From Deltaproteobacteria bacterium (lineage in GTDB: Bacteria > Desulfobacterota > UBA8473): a DNA stretch of 16,249 nucleotides. The stretch lies in NCBI GenBank assembly GCA_030621455.1, contig JAUXHQ010000010.1, forward strand, positions 1-16,249, given 5' to 3'. The notes beneath the pieces are model-generated. The model was not told the origin of the DNA, did not search any database, and saw only the letters and a list, made by a program, of their open reading frames with translations. Both the position numbers and the translations under genes were made by a program. Position 1 is the stretch's first letter. Every line of letters begins with the position of its first letter. This document shows, piece by piece, positions 1-7,467 of this stretch.

Positions 1-572
1 TAGGACTTTACAACGGAAACGGGTTCAACCACCTCCGCAACGATAATGATAACTTCATGGCAACCGCCATGATTGTCGCGCGGCCATCTCCACATGTGAA
101 CTTCGGCCTCAGCTATGCCTACGACCACACTGGTTATGATTACGAGACCACGGTTCTTGGTGACGCCAAGGTGGATGTCAACAACAACTACGTATTTGAT
201 GTCAAGGACGGTGCGGTCGGGAAACGTTTGAACATCTGGAACGTCAATTCGGCCCTTGACGTCGGACCGGCGCATCTCCAGATAGAGTATATACAGCAAC
301 ATGGCCACGGGCTTGATCGTGCCTACGGCTATGGCATACAGGGTCAGATAGACCTGACCGATACCTTCCAGCTCACTGCCCGGTATGATGAGTTTGATCC
401 AAATGTTGATGTTGATAACTCCTTTGACAGCCGTTGGTATACTTTGGGGTGCAATTGGTTCTTGTACGGGCAAAATATCAAATGGCAGCTTAATTACACC
501 TTCCGAGAGGAGATGCATGGTAATGATGTGGATAATGATGTCATCATAACCCATTTTCAGGTGCTGTTTTGA
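1..572 (+). CDS. Outer-membrane porin, phosphate-selective porin O/P-like (3' part)
   Basis: The reading frame is open from the window edge (first full codon at base 3), so this is the last 189 codons of a longer gene; the Met at base 57 is internal. The protein shows alternating hydrophobic and polar stretches typical of outer-membrane beta-strands, with Asp/Asn-rich turns between them. The C-terminal part (YTLGCNWF, then WQLNYTFREE, then ITHFQVLF) ends in Phe, as expected for BAM-recognised outer-membrane barrels, and resembles the end of the porin O/P family. The role would be passive or anion-selective diffusion across the outer membrane. The family assignment rests on pattern recognition of the C-terminus only, and substrate selectivity cannot be read from this fragment. 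A hairpin with a T-tract follows about 50 bases downstream. Confidence 0.72.
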   Translation, partial: GLYNGNGFNHLRNDNDNFMATAMIVARPSPHVNFGLSYAYDHTGYDYETTVLGDAKVDVNNNYVFDVKDGAVGKRLNIWNVNSALDVGPAHLQIEYIQQHGHGLDRAYGYGIQGQIDLTDTFQLTARYDEFDPNVDVDNSFDSRWYTLGCNWFLYGQNIKWQLNYTFREEMHGNDVDNDVIITHFQVLF

Positions 573-625
573 CGAGGTTTATACTATTCAAATCTTCATA
601 TCCCCCTTCTGATGAGTACCTTTCC

Positions 626-653
626 AAAGGACGGGTAACCCTCCTTTTTCTTT
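626..653 (+). terminator. Probable intrinsic terminator after the porin gene
   Basis: AAAGGA (626-631) and GGG (633-635) pair with CCC (639-641) and TCCTTT (642-647), with one bulged C and a TAA loop. The tract TTCTTT (648-653) follows. It lies 54 bases past the porin stop and is well placed to end that transcript. Confidence 0.6.
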
Positions 654-692
654 CAACTTGACGGAAATCCTCCCTGACGAAATTCTTATCCC

Positions 693-732
693 AAAAGAGA
701 ACTTTATTTCATAAAAAGAGAACTTTATTTCA
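693..732. repeat. 19-base direct repeat, two copies 21 bases apart
   Basis: AAAAGAGAACTTTATTTCA occurs at 693-711 and again at 714-732, identical and separated by two bases. The helical-turn-scale period (21 bases, about two turns) would suit two copies of a protein binding site on one DNA face, but a simple slippage duplication is equally possible. Confidence 0.85.
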
Positions 733-820
733 AGTTTCTTGGGGTTTTCGGCTCTTAAAAAAGGGGAGACTGGTCCATATATGTAACAACATCAAAGGGT
801 TACTAGCACGATACGTATTT

Positions 821-836
821 GGGCATGATGATTGCT
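821..836 (+). promoter_or_regulatory. Candidate sigma54 (-24/-12) promoter for the unknown/Lon operon
   Basis: The sequence reads GGGCAT-GATGA-TTGCT, against the consensus TGGCAC-N5-TTGCA/T. The invariant GG (822-823) and GC (834-835) are ten bases apart, as required. It lies about 107 bases upstream of the start at 943. The first base is G rather than T, and the -12 part falls inside a 12-base tandem duplication, so TTGCT recurs at 844-848. The assignment is by motif only. Confidence 0.45.
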
Positions 837-848
837 ATGATGATTGCT
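825..848. repeat. Perfect 12-base tandem duplication
   Basis: ATGATGATTGCT occurs at 825-836 and immediately again at 837-848. The first copy supplies the TTGCT of the candidate sigma54 promoter. Confidence 0.85.
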
Positions 849-942
849 GATAAGCGATCACAGGGTGTACCTGTAACCATTCAGCGGGGCAGGTAACCAA
901 AAGGTTATACTCAAATAATTTTATATTCAAAGGGACACGAGC

Positions 943-2130
943 ATGACATCAGACAGGAATATAGAGACGGCATATCCTGATTATGTATGGGCAATCTCCA
1001 AAGGCAGATATACTGATTTGGATCTCAATGGAATTGATGAATCGATGAAGGCGGAAGTTAGATCAGAGTATAAAATATCTGATTTGGCAAGGTATATGCT
1101 TAATCCCGAACCTATTGAAGTGAGGAAAACATTACTGGGATGTGAGGTCCATTACAGTCAGCCGTCTTCAAACAGACTGAGAGAGAAGATCAAACGAATA
1201 TTGCCGGAAAGGTTTCGTGGACTGCTAAAAGACAAGAGTATTCCTCCTGAAGTGTTAATGTCAGGGTTTGAAAGAAATAGACCTTTCTTGAGAGACAAGG
1301 ATCTTGAACGGCACTTGGACAGCATTTATAATCAATTGAGGCCTTATGATTCTATATTGAAAGCGTTGGCAAGATTAGAAGTTTGCAAGATAGCCGATAT
1401 AGTGGCCGTATGTGAGGATATTGACGAAAATCGTTCGTTGTTGGCCTTGCAGGGCGGCATAGATGAAAAGATTAACTATATAAATAATTTTGTATCGAAG
1501 GATGTGAGGGTCATCCTTGAAAGAGCATATATCTCAGACGGTTTATTTGAGATGAGAGGGTTTGATTTCAGGTCTTTTGACCCGCAGAATTCATACAGTC
1601 TAATGAAGTTCTCTAACAAGGAAGGAGCCAGGTACTGTGTTCTCGATTCTAACAAGACGGTTGAATATTGGGTTGAGGATGTTGAACTTGTGCATTATGT
1701 CCATTTGCTGGAGCAGTCAATCAGGACAAACCCAAAGTTTAATGATGCGATCAAGTTATGTACAGGGGGTAATGCAACGCCGCTGAAACTGCTCTTCTAC
1801 AAAAAACTCAAGATAGACTACTCTAGGGCCCACCTCCCTAAAATATATAGAGAGATGTTTGAGACCTATAATATGGGAAGGAACGAAAGGGATCTTGTTG
1901 TCAATTCATTAAGGAGTTTACAGCTAGGGGTTTCATTCAATTATATTCCTCAATCCGATTCCGGAGAGGATAAAATGTTCACAAATATTTCTGTAATGCA
2001 CGATTTTAGGGCACTTGAAACTATAAAGGATGATCTGCCTCTGCTATATTCAGAGATTAACAAGAGGACTTCAGTATCTGATGCGGGCAAGTTCTACCTG
2101 TTAGATTCCATAAGAGGGTTCAGGAAATGA
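943..2130 (+). CDS. Unrecognised 395-aa protein, translationally coupled to a LonB-like protease
   Basis: I do not recognise this protein. It is a soluble-looking, highly charged 395-residue polypeptide with no signal peptide or membrane segment. Visible features are a basic stretch around residues 78-98 (RLREKIKRILPERFRG), a probable helical region at 130-160, two cysteines spaced CX8C (C148, C157) and further cysteines at 67, 232 and 273. The ATG start has AAAGGGA eight bases upstream. Its TGA stop overlaps the ATG of the downstream protease in the string ATGA (2127-2130). The two are therefore almost certainly one operon with coupled translation. That suggests, but does not prove, that this protein acts with the protease as substrate, adaptor or regulator. 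A sigma54-like promoter lies upstream. Confidence 0.85.
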   Translation: MTSDRNIETAYPDYVWAISKGRYTDLDLNGIDESMKAEVRSEYKISDLARYMLNPEPIEVRKTLLGCEVHYSQPSSNRLREKIKRILPERFRGLLKDKSIPPEVLMSGFERNRPFLRDKDLERHLDSIYNQLRPYDSILKALARLEVCKIADIVAVCEDIDENRSLLALQGGIDEKINYINNFVSKDVRVILERAYISDGLFEMRGFDFRSFDPQNSYSLMKFSNKEGARYCVLDSNKTVEYWVEDVELVHYVHLLEQSIRTNPKFNDAIKLCTGGNATPLKLLFYKKLKIDYSRAHLPKIYREMFETYNMGRNERDLVVNSLRSLQLGVSFNYIPQSDSGEDKMFTNISVMHDFRALETIKDDLPLLYSEINKRTSVSDAGKFYLLDSIRGFRK

Positions 2131-4412
2131 GTAATGGTTACAAGGAAGATGATTATGGGTGGGTAAGGGAATTGATGCAATACCCTCAAACCTTGCAACA
2201 ACGCCTTGACTTCTTTAAAGATACTTCCCAAGTTTCAGTGCCGGAAGACCCCATAGAGAGGGTCGTATTTCAGGATAGGGCGAAGAGGGCCATAAGAAAA
2301 ATTGCCCAGAACAAGGGACACATACTCATGGTGGGTAGGCCGGGTACTGGAAAATCAATGTTAGCCGATATGTTTAATAATGTTCTGGATAAGTCTTTAG
2401 GAGATTATATTAGACCGAAAGAATCTATTGTCGCGTACCCCGGAAAAGATAAGAATCATATAAGGATTGCTTATGAAAACCCCGACAAGATAGATAATCT
2501 GTTTTTAGACCTTAATAAGGAAATAGAAATTGCTAGGGATAACACAGATGATTTCTGTCTTTGTGACCAGATAAAATCCGTGAATAAAGTCAAAAACGGA
2601 CTTATCTGGACGACGGGTCTCAGTGCACTTGCGGGGATTTTTTTTCCTCCTGCATTTATTGCTACAGGTCTGGCAGGGATGGGTTCAATATTTATGTTCA
2701 TGCAGGAGAATAATCACAAGGCGCAGGAGAAGATACAGAGACAGACTATCGGCCACAAACAGAATGCCGTTAAACACCTCTTCGATATGGTTCCTGAGGT
2801 TCTCTATGACCCTAGGAAAGATAAGGAACTGATGGCAAGGGTGTCTGAACCTGATGCCAGAAATATGAAAGGGGGATTTAGACACGATCCATATCAGTCA
2901 GGCAACCTTCAAACCCCTCCACACAAGAGGGCACATTTAGGAGCCCATGCGAAATCACCGATTATTTATATCGATGAGTTAAAAACGCTTATCAGAGCGG
3001 GTTACATGTCAGAGCTGCTCGAGATAATGCAGAAGAAGGAGTTTCTCCTTGAAGGTGGCAGAGACACAGGAAGCGGAGCAGCAGACAGATCAGAGAATCA
3101 TTTGAGAGCAGACAATATCATAGTGGCCTGTTGCAATCATGATACCCTGGAATACCTTCAGAATGAGGGAGATGGAGCTTTCCTGAGCAGAATAGAGGAC
3201 AAAGGAGAAATTGTTCAGATGGAAAGTGCGGTTCCGGAAACTCTAAAGAATATCAGACAGGTGGCTCAGTACATTAAACAGGAAATAATTGAGCTGGGGA
3301 AAGAATTTAAAGGTACTTGGAGAGAAGTAATAGAGAAGGAAGGTTATGAAGGGGTGAGGAAGAGAAGCAGGCAGATCCTTGGGAGGAGTCTTCCCCTTGA
3401 TTATAAACTGAAGGAACGAGAATTTTCGAAGAATGCCGTGCTGGAGATAATTAAGGAACTTCGATGCCGGAGTTCAGATGGTAAATTAAGCAGTATATTG
3501 AGGCCGGTTAACGGTATAATAAAGACAGCGGAATTTGAGGCGATACTTCATAATTCTCCGTTGGTTGAACCCGAACATGTCAGGCATGCTATTGATGAGC
3601 ACGTAAGTCTTGAAGGTGCTCTTGCACGAGAAATCGTTGAACATAAGAGAGACCTGAAGAAATATATAAGCTCTGTGACTGATTCGATCGGTTATGTTGT
3701 GGGTCTTGCTGTGATTAATTCAAGGTCGAGTGGCAGGGCGTATGGCCAACCCCTACCTATTCGCTGTCAGATCAATGCAGGAGGTATAGACAAGGTTACT
3801 GCGCCCGGAAAGACCGGCGATATTGCAAAGGCTGCTGCACAAAATGTGAGAGCATCGATAAAAAACATATTTGCGAAGATCGGAGCACCTTACATAGGAT
3901 ATGAGATGCATGTGGAATATATCCAAGCACATGGCGGTGTGGAAGGAGACAGCGCATCAGTCGCGATGGATATTGCACTGATATCCGATTATATTAAGCA
4001 GCCGGTTAACCAAAGATACGGGGTAACCGGTTCTTTAACGGGAGATATTGTTCTCTCAGTGGGTGGAGTTACAGAAAAGATAAGGTCGATTATGGATCCT
4101 GCCCTTGGCATGGAGGGCGCATGCGTCCCATGGCAGAACAAACATGACATAGAACCTCTTCTCATAAATGCAGAATATGAATATATACAAAAGGATGAAG
4201 TGCCGGGGATAAGGTTATTCAGGATTGAAGATAGGAAAGATCCCTTTGATATATATTTCTGCAAGACAAAATACAGCGCATATAATATCTTAATGGGTTT
4301 GAGCAGAAGAGAAGTTGAAGATAAGATGGTAGAGAGAAGCAAGAAGGACCTGGAGTTTATGTATAATATGAGGAATACTTCATTCTCTTTCCAACCCCAT
4401 ACCATTCAATAG
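2127..4412 (+). CDS. Archaeal-type (LonB-like) membrane-anchored Lon protease
   Basis: ATP-dependent serine protease, 761 aa. An AAA+ domain comes first: Walker A GRPGTGKS (70-77), Walker B IIYIDE (279-284), a sensor-1-like Asn at 337 and an Arg in LSRI (355) suited to an arginine finger. A long hydrophobic segment (about 158-192), able to form one hairpin or two membrane passes, is inserted between Walker A and Walker B, as in archaeal LonB, so the enzyme is probably anchored to the inner membrane facing the cytoplasm. The Lon protease domain fills roughly residues 520-740, with catalytic Ser609 in EGDSAS and Lys651 in GGVTEK, the Ser-Lys dyad spaced as in known Lon enzymes. There is no N-terminal LON substrate-binding domain, which separates it from bacterial LonA. 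It overlaps the upstream unknown gene by four bases. Likely roles are turnover of membrane or regulatory proteins; the substrate is not evident. Confidence 0.9.
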   Translation: MSNGYKEDDYGWVRELMQYPQTLQQRLDFFKDTSQVSVPEDPIERVVFQDRAKRAIRKIAQNKGHILMVGRPGTGKSMLADMFNNVLDKSLGDYIRPKESIVAYPGKDKNHIRIAYENPDKIDNLFLDLNKEIEIARDNTDDFCLCDQIKSVNKVKNGLIWTTGLSALAGIFFPPAFIATGLAGMGSIFMFMQENNHKAQEKIQRQTIGHKQNAVKHLFDMVPEVLYDPRKDKELMARVSEPDARNMKGGFRHDPYQSGNLQTPPHKRAHLGAHAKSPIIYIDELKTLIRAGYMSELLEIMQKKEFLLEGGRDTGSGAADRSENHLRADNIIVACCNHDTLEYLQNEGDGAFLSRIEDKGEIVQMESAVPETLKNIRQVAQYIKQEIIELGKEFKGTWREVIEKEGYEGVRKRSRQILGRSLPLDYKLKEREFSKNAVLEIIKELRCRSSDGKLSSILRPVNGIIKTAEFEAILHNSPLVEPEHVRHAIDEHVSLEGALAREIVEHKRDLKKYISSVTDSIGYVVGLAVINSRSSGRAYGQPLPIRCQINAGGIDKVTAPGKTGDIAKAAAQNVRASIKNIFAKIGAPYIGYEMHVEYIQAHGGVEGDSASVAMDIALISDYIKQPVNQRYGVTGSLTGDIVLSVGGVTEKIRSIMDPALGMEGACVPWQNKHDIEPLLINAEYEYIQKDEVPGIRLFRIEDRKDPFDIYFCKTKYSAYNILMGLSRREVEDKMVERSKKDLEFMYNMRNTSFSFQPHTIQ

Positions 4413-4858
4413 TAAACTACAGAGAAGCAGAGGCATGTAGGTCCGATCTTCTTTTGCATGGGGATACCGCCCCTCTTTACGACCTGTCCACATGTCCCCC
4501 CCATCCGGAATCATAGTGAGCTCCCATCCGTAAACGAGCGGCTTCCTTCACCATTACGTTATTTTCCCTGAGAAGATTGAAAAAATTCCTGGTTTTGCGT
4601 CAAATTTACGGCAATCCGTCATAAAATCGATATAAAGGGAAATATTTAGCTGAGGGTACTACCCGTAACCCCTGCTTAACCGCATGTGTCGCAATACTTT
4701 ACCGGGTATGCAAGAGAAAACCACCGTTGTTTGCCTTTCTCGCTCTATCGAAATCGTTGAGATCAAGCATTGTCCGTCATATCTTCACATAGCGCCCTGT
4801 GATAGGTTGCATTAATGTTAAGGTTATAATGAGTCATGGGGGTAAGTTTGCTTACTGG

Positions 4859-4874
4859 TGGCACATATATTGCA
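4859..4874 (+). promoter_or_regulatory. Sigma54 promoter, full consensus, upstream of hybrid kinase
   Basis: The sequence TGGCAC-ATATA-TTGCA matches the sigma54 -24/-12 consensus at every defined base, with GG (4860-4861) and GC (4872-4873) ten bases apart. Transcription would start near 4885, leaving a leader of about 120 bases that contains the 13-bp hairpin at 4914-4949. A 5-base inverted repeat (4842-4855) abuts it upstream. Activation would need an NtrC-family enhancer-binding protein, which is not encoded in this window. Confidence 0.8.
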
Positions 4875-4913
4875 GTGGAATCTAGTGTACATAAGTCACA
4901 ATTGCGAATGTAA

Positions 4914-4949
4914 CCATTCACTCCCCCCTTTTGTAAGGGGAGTGGATGG
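4914..4949 (+). promoter_or_regulatory. Strong 13-bp hairpin in the kinase leader
   Basis: CCATTCACTCCCC (4914-4926) pairs along its full length with GGGGAGTGGATGG (4937-4949), with one T-G wobble and a ten-base loop. An inner CCCCTT/AAGGGG pairing is an alternative. No T-tract follows, so it is not a standard terminator. It lies between the sigma54 promoter and the gene start at 5004. It could be an mRNA-stability or attenuation structure, or a copy of a dispersed palindromic repeat with C-rich/G-rich arms. Confidence 0.75.
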
Positions 4950-5003
4950 AAACTTGCTCGATAACCATGCCTCACAGATGCTTGCATAAAAGGAATTGAT
5001 ATT

Positions 5004-6935
5004 ATGAAGAAAGTATTGGTGGTAGACAACCATCCCGTCCTGTTGAAGTTGATGACAAATCTGCTTGAAAAAAACGGGTATCAGGCCTTGACTGCGGAAG
5101 ACGGCCTCACTGCTCTGGATGTGTTGGAAACATATATTCCGGACGTAATATTTATTGACCTGATCATGCCCAATATCGACGGAGAGAAGTTGTGCCGCAT
5201 TATTCGTAGAATGCCGGAGTTGAAAGATGTATGTATAATTATTCTTTCGGGCATTGCCGCGGAACACGACGTGAATTTCGCTGAATTTGGCGCTGATGCC
5301 TGTATTGCCAAGGGACCGTTTGAGAAGATGGGGAAACATGTCCTTGCAGCCCTGACTAAGTTGGAGTTAGGGACCATAAGAGATATGCCGGCAGAAGTGG
5401 TAGGACTCGATGATATACGTACGAGAGATATCGCTAAGGAACTGCTTTCTGTTAAGAGACATCTTGAGACTATTTTGGAGAGCATGGCCGAAGGGGTTTT
5501 GGAGATTACTTCCGAGGGGAGGGTAGTCTACGTTAACGAGATCGCCCTTTCTTTGATCGGGAGACCCGAGGAGAAGCTTCTGGCCTCCAATTTTGTCCAA
5601 CTTTTTTCCGAGAGTGACCGCAAACGGATCCAAGGGATGGTGGATGCTGTAGGGACTAGCCATCTAGGGACTCCCGAGGATTCACCTGTGACGCTACATG
5701 GCAGGCAGGTTTCGGTTACCATGGTACCCATCGTATATACAGGCTACAAAGGTATTATTGTCATTATGAATGATGTCAGTGAAAGAAAAAGGATGGAAAA
5801 CCAGCTTCGATATGCCCAAAAGATGGAGGCTATAGGAACCCTTGCCGGTGGCATCGCCCATGACTTTAACAACCTCCTCATGGGTGTTCAGGGGAATGCG
5901 TCCTTGCTGCTGCTGGACATTGATTCCACAGATCCCTGCTACATAAGGCTGAAGAATATCGAGAAACAGGTTCAGAGCGGTTCAAAACTCACAGCGCAAC
6001 TCATTGGATATGCCAGAAAGGGAAAATACGAGTTCAGACCGATTGACTTAAACCAGGTGGTAAGAGATACTTCTGATACCTTTGGGAGGACCAAGAAGGA
6101 GATCAGGATTCGCAGACAACTTGACGATGATTTATCTTCCATCGAAGCAGACCAGGGACAGATTGAACAAGTTCTGTTGAACCTGTACATAAATGCGTTG
6201 CAAGCTATGCCTGGTGGTGGAGATATTTTTTTGAGGACGATGAATATTACCCATGAGGATATGAAAAACAAGTTGTATGATCCAAAACCTGGGAACTATG
6301 TCTTATTTGTTATTACCGACACAGGGGAGGGCATGGACAAAGAAACACAGAAACGCATATTCGATCCCTTCTTTACAACGAAGGAGATGGGCCGGGGTAC
6401 GGGCATGGGATTGGCCTCTGTGTACGGAATAATAAAGGGCCATAGTGGGTACATCGATGTTGGCTCTGAGAAGGGATCTGGGACTACCTTCGAGATCTGT
6501 TTCCCAGCTTCGGAAAGGGTTGTGGCACGAGAACATAAGAAACGGCCAGAAGGGACACTCAAGGGTTCGGAGACTGTTCTTTTTGTGGACGATGAGGAGG
6601 TGATCGTTGAGGTGGGAACTGAACTATTGGAGGCCATGGACTATAAGGTCTTATCTGCAAAGAGCGGGAAAGAAGCAATAGAAATCTATAAGAGGAACAA
6701 GGAGGGGATTGACATAGTTGTCCTCGATATGATTATGCCGGGGATGAGCGGTGGAGAAACCTATGACAGGATGAGGGAGATCGATCCGGATATAAGGGTT
6801 CTCCTTTCGAGTGGGTACAGCCTAGACGGCCTGGCGGCTAAGATATTGGAACGAGGTTGTAACGGATTTCTACAAAAGCCTTTTGACATGGAGCATCTGT
6901 ACCAAGGCATAAGAGAGATCCTCGATGCTGCTTGA
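5004..6935 (+). CDS. Hybrid sensor histidine kinase (REC-PAS-HisKA-HATPase-REC)
   Basis: Cytoplasmic 643-aa kinase without membrane segments. The N-terminal receiver domain (1-120) has Asp8, phospho-acceptor Asp52 in FIDLIMP, Ser82 and Lys103 in AKGPF. A PAS domain spans about 150-260. The dimerisation/phosphotransfer helix has the H-box [10 protein letters not shown] with His286. The ATPase domain has an N-box with Asn393/Asn397, DTGEG (439-443), FDPFFTTK (453-460) and GRGTGMGL (463-470). A second receiver (523-643) carries acidic pair D529/D530, acceptor Asp575 and Lys625. The H-box and 'FDPFFTTK' form are those of NtrB-like (HPK4-type) kinases, which commonly control sigma54-dependent activators. 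It stands alone, with a consensus sigma54 promoter 130 bases upstream, next to flagellar genes. A role in the flagellar hierarchy is plausible but is an inference from position. No cognate AAA+ response regulator is present here. Confidence 0.93.
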   Translation: MKKVLVVDNHPVLLKLMTNLLEKNGYQALTAEDGLTALDVLETYIPDVIFIDLIMPNIDGEKLCRIIRRMPELKDVCIIILSGIAAEHDVNFAEFGADACIAKGPFEKMGKHVLAALTKLELGTIRDMPAEVVGLDDIRTRDIAKELLSVKRHLETILESMAEGVLEITSEGRVVYVNEIALSLIGRPEEKLLASNFVQLFSESDRKRIQGMVDAVGTSHLGTPEDSPVTLHGRQVSVTMVPIVYTGYKGIIVIMNDVSERKRMENQLRYAQKMEAIGTLAGGIAHDFNNLLMGVQGNASLLLLDIDSTDPCYIRLKNIEKQVQSGSKLTAQLIGYARKGKYEFRPIDLNQVVRDTSDTFGRTKKEIRIRRQLDDDLSSIEADQGQIEQVLLNLYINALQAMPGGGDIFLRTMNITHEDMKNKLYDPKPGNYVLFVITDTGEGMDKETQKRIFDPFFTTKEMGRGTGMGLASVYGIIKGHSGYIDVGSEKGSGTTFEICFPASERVVAREHKKRPEGTLKGSETVLFVDDEEVIVEVGTELLEAMDYKVLSAKSGKEAIEIYKRNKEGIDIVVLDMIMPGMSGGETYDRMREIDPDIRVLLSSGYSLDGLAAKILERGCNGFLQKPFDMEHLYQGIREILDAA

Positions 6936-6983
6936 CCACCTGAAGACCGTTATTGATACAGTTTCCAAAGGAGGTAATACAGA

Positions 6984-7013
6984 AGGCACAAGGCCTGCCT
7001 CTCTGCCTTGCCT
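6984..7013 (+). other. Hairpin after the hybrid kinase gene
   Basis: AGG(CA)CAAGGC (6984-6994) pairs with GCCTTGCCT (7005-7013), with a two-base bulge and a ten-base loop. There is no T-tract, so it is at most a weak or factor-dependent terminator or a 3'-end stabilising stem. The same bases also read AGGCAC-AAGGC-CTGCC, which has the GG-N10-GC of a sigma54 promoter but a poor -12 element. Confidence 0.4.
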
Positions 7014-7034
7014 CTAAGGGAAAACAATTGACAA

Positions 7035-7088
7035 TTCTCACAGGAAAAGTGATAGTTAGTTAAAAATAAACGTTTTCTCCTGTGAGGA
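7035..7088 (+). promoter_or_regulatory. Long-range hairpin covering the ribosome binding site of the 7094 gene
   Basis: TTCTCACAGGA (7035-7045) pairs with TCCTGTGAGGA (7078-7088), all positions paired with one T-G wobble. AAA (7046-7048) can add pairs to the TTTT before the bulged C. The right arm contains GAGGA of the Shine-Dalgarno region (7084-7090), so folding would hide the start of the next gene. The loop between the arms is about 30 bases and A/T-rich. Confidence 0.5.
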
Positions 7089-7093
7089 GGAAA

Positions 7094-7432
7094 ATGAACA
7101 TACCAGATTCATCGTTTAGGATATCAGATGCCCCTGAATTGAAGATATCAGGGGATAGAGATTCAGGGATAAATGATTCCCATGTCAGCGCTGCCTTCGA
7201 TGACACCTTCAATAGAGAAAGGGGAAGGATAGAACCGGGGCGCTCCGGGGTAATCTCTCTTGACTTTTCAGAAGGTGTGTGGCAACAGGCAAAGTCTCCT
7301 AACGATAACAGATTTAAAACCATTTCCGATTTCGGGAATGGTCCTGGGAGAGGAGAGGTCTATTATAATAAGAGGGGTGTATTGATAGTTAAGGAAGAGT
7401 TGAAGGGGCGGTTCATAGACTGGTTAGTTTGA
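7094..7432 (+). CDS. Hypothetical 112-aa protein at the head of the flagellar accessory block
   Basis: I do not recognise this protein. It is hydrophilic, with no signal peptide or membrane segment, rich in Asp, Ser, Gly and Arg in its first two thirds, and ends in a more hydrophobic stretch (YYNKRGVLIVKEELKGRFIDWLV). I choose ATG 7094 because GAGGAGG lies just upstream; the in-frame GTG at 7082 lacks a ribosome binding site and sits inside the hairpin arm. It precedes a set of small flagellar-export genes, separated from the next start by about 120 bases that contain a sigma28-like promoter. It may therefore be a separate transcription unit. Confidence 0.6.
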   Translation: MNIPDSSFRISDAPELKISGDRDSGINDSHVSAAFDDTFNRERGRIEPGRSGVISLDFSEGVWQQAKSPNDNRFKTISDFGNGPGRGEVYYNKRGVLIVKEELKGRFIDWLV

Positions 7433-7439
7433 ATTTCCT

Positions 7440-7467
7440 TCAAGGTTCGCTGTTGTATTGCCGATAA
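7440..7467 (+). promoter_or_regulatory. Candidate sigma28 (FliA) promoter upstream of the gene at 7551
   Basis: GCCGATAA (7460-7467) is an exact match to the sigma28 -10 consensus. TCAAGGTT (7440-7447) is a partial match to the -35 TAAAGTTT, with 16 bases between the first four -35 bases and the -10. The spacing equals that of the candidate in front of flgM. It lies in the non-coding gap if the downstream gene begins at GTG 7551. Confidence 0.5.

Larger units (their letters stand above)
573..942. other. 370-base non-coding stretch between porin and unknown/Lon pair
   Basis: No credible gene is seen here. The stretch holds the porin terminator, a 19-base direct repeat (693-711 and 714-732), a perfect 12-base tandem duplication (825-848) and a sigma54-like promoter (821-836). 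Just before the ribosome binding site of the next gene there is a small hairpin: TAACC at 894-898, loop AAAA, GGTTA at 903-907. Confidence 0.7.
4413..5003. other. 591-base non-coding stretch before the hybrid kinase
   Basis: No convincing gene is present on either strand. The first part holds a weak GGGG-ATACCG-CCCC hairpin followed by TCTTT (4460-4478), a poor terminator candidate for the Lon operon, and a copy of the ACAGGTCG element on the minus strand (4480-4490). The second part holds a perfect 5-base inverted repeat GTAAG/CTTAC (4842-4855), the sigma54 promoter at 4859-4874 and a strong leader hairpin (4914-4949). Between 4495 and 4840 I see nothing I can name. Confidence 0.7.

Noticed and set aside
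573..942. c-di-GMP riboswitch or other known RNA class, suggested by GGTAACC-type words
   Set aside because: None of the conserved core words or paired elements of the class are present.
4460..4478. Terminator after the Lon gene
   Set aside because: The stem is only four G-C pairs and the following TCTTT is short; too weak for a separate terminator call.
4955..4963. CTCGATAA as a sigma28 -10 element before the kinase
   Set aside because: No TAAA-like -35 at the right spacing, and it lies inside the sigma54 leader.
4763..5029. Minus-strand open frame of 88 codons across the kinase leader
   Set aside because: It overlaps the sigma54 promoter, the leader hairpin and the kinase start, has no ribosome binding site and no recognisable sequence.
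6967..6975. AAAGGAGGT, a perfect Shine-Dalgarno sequence
   Set aside because: No start codon follows at a usable distance, so no small gene is supported.
6984..6999. AGGCAC-AAGGC-CTGCC as a sigma54 promoter for the 7094 gene
   Set aside because: The GG-N10-GC spacing fits, but the -12 block is poor and the bases are better explained as one arm of a hairpin; kept only as a remark.
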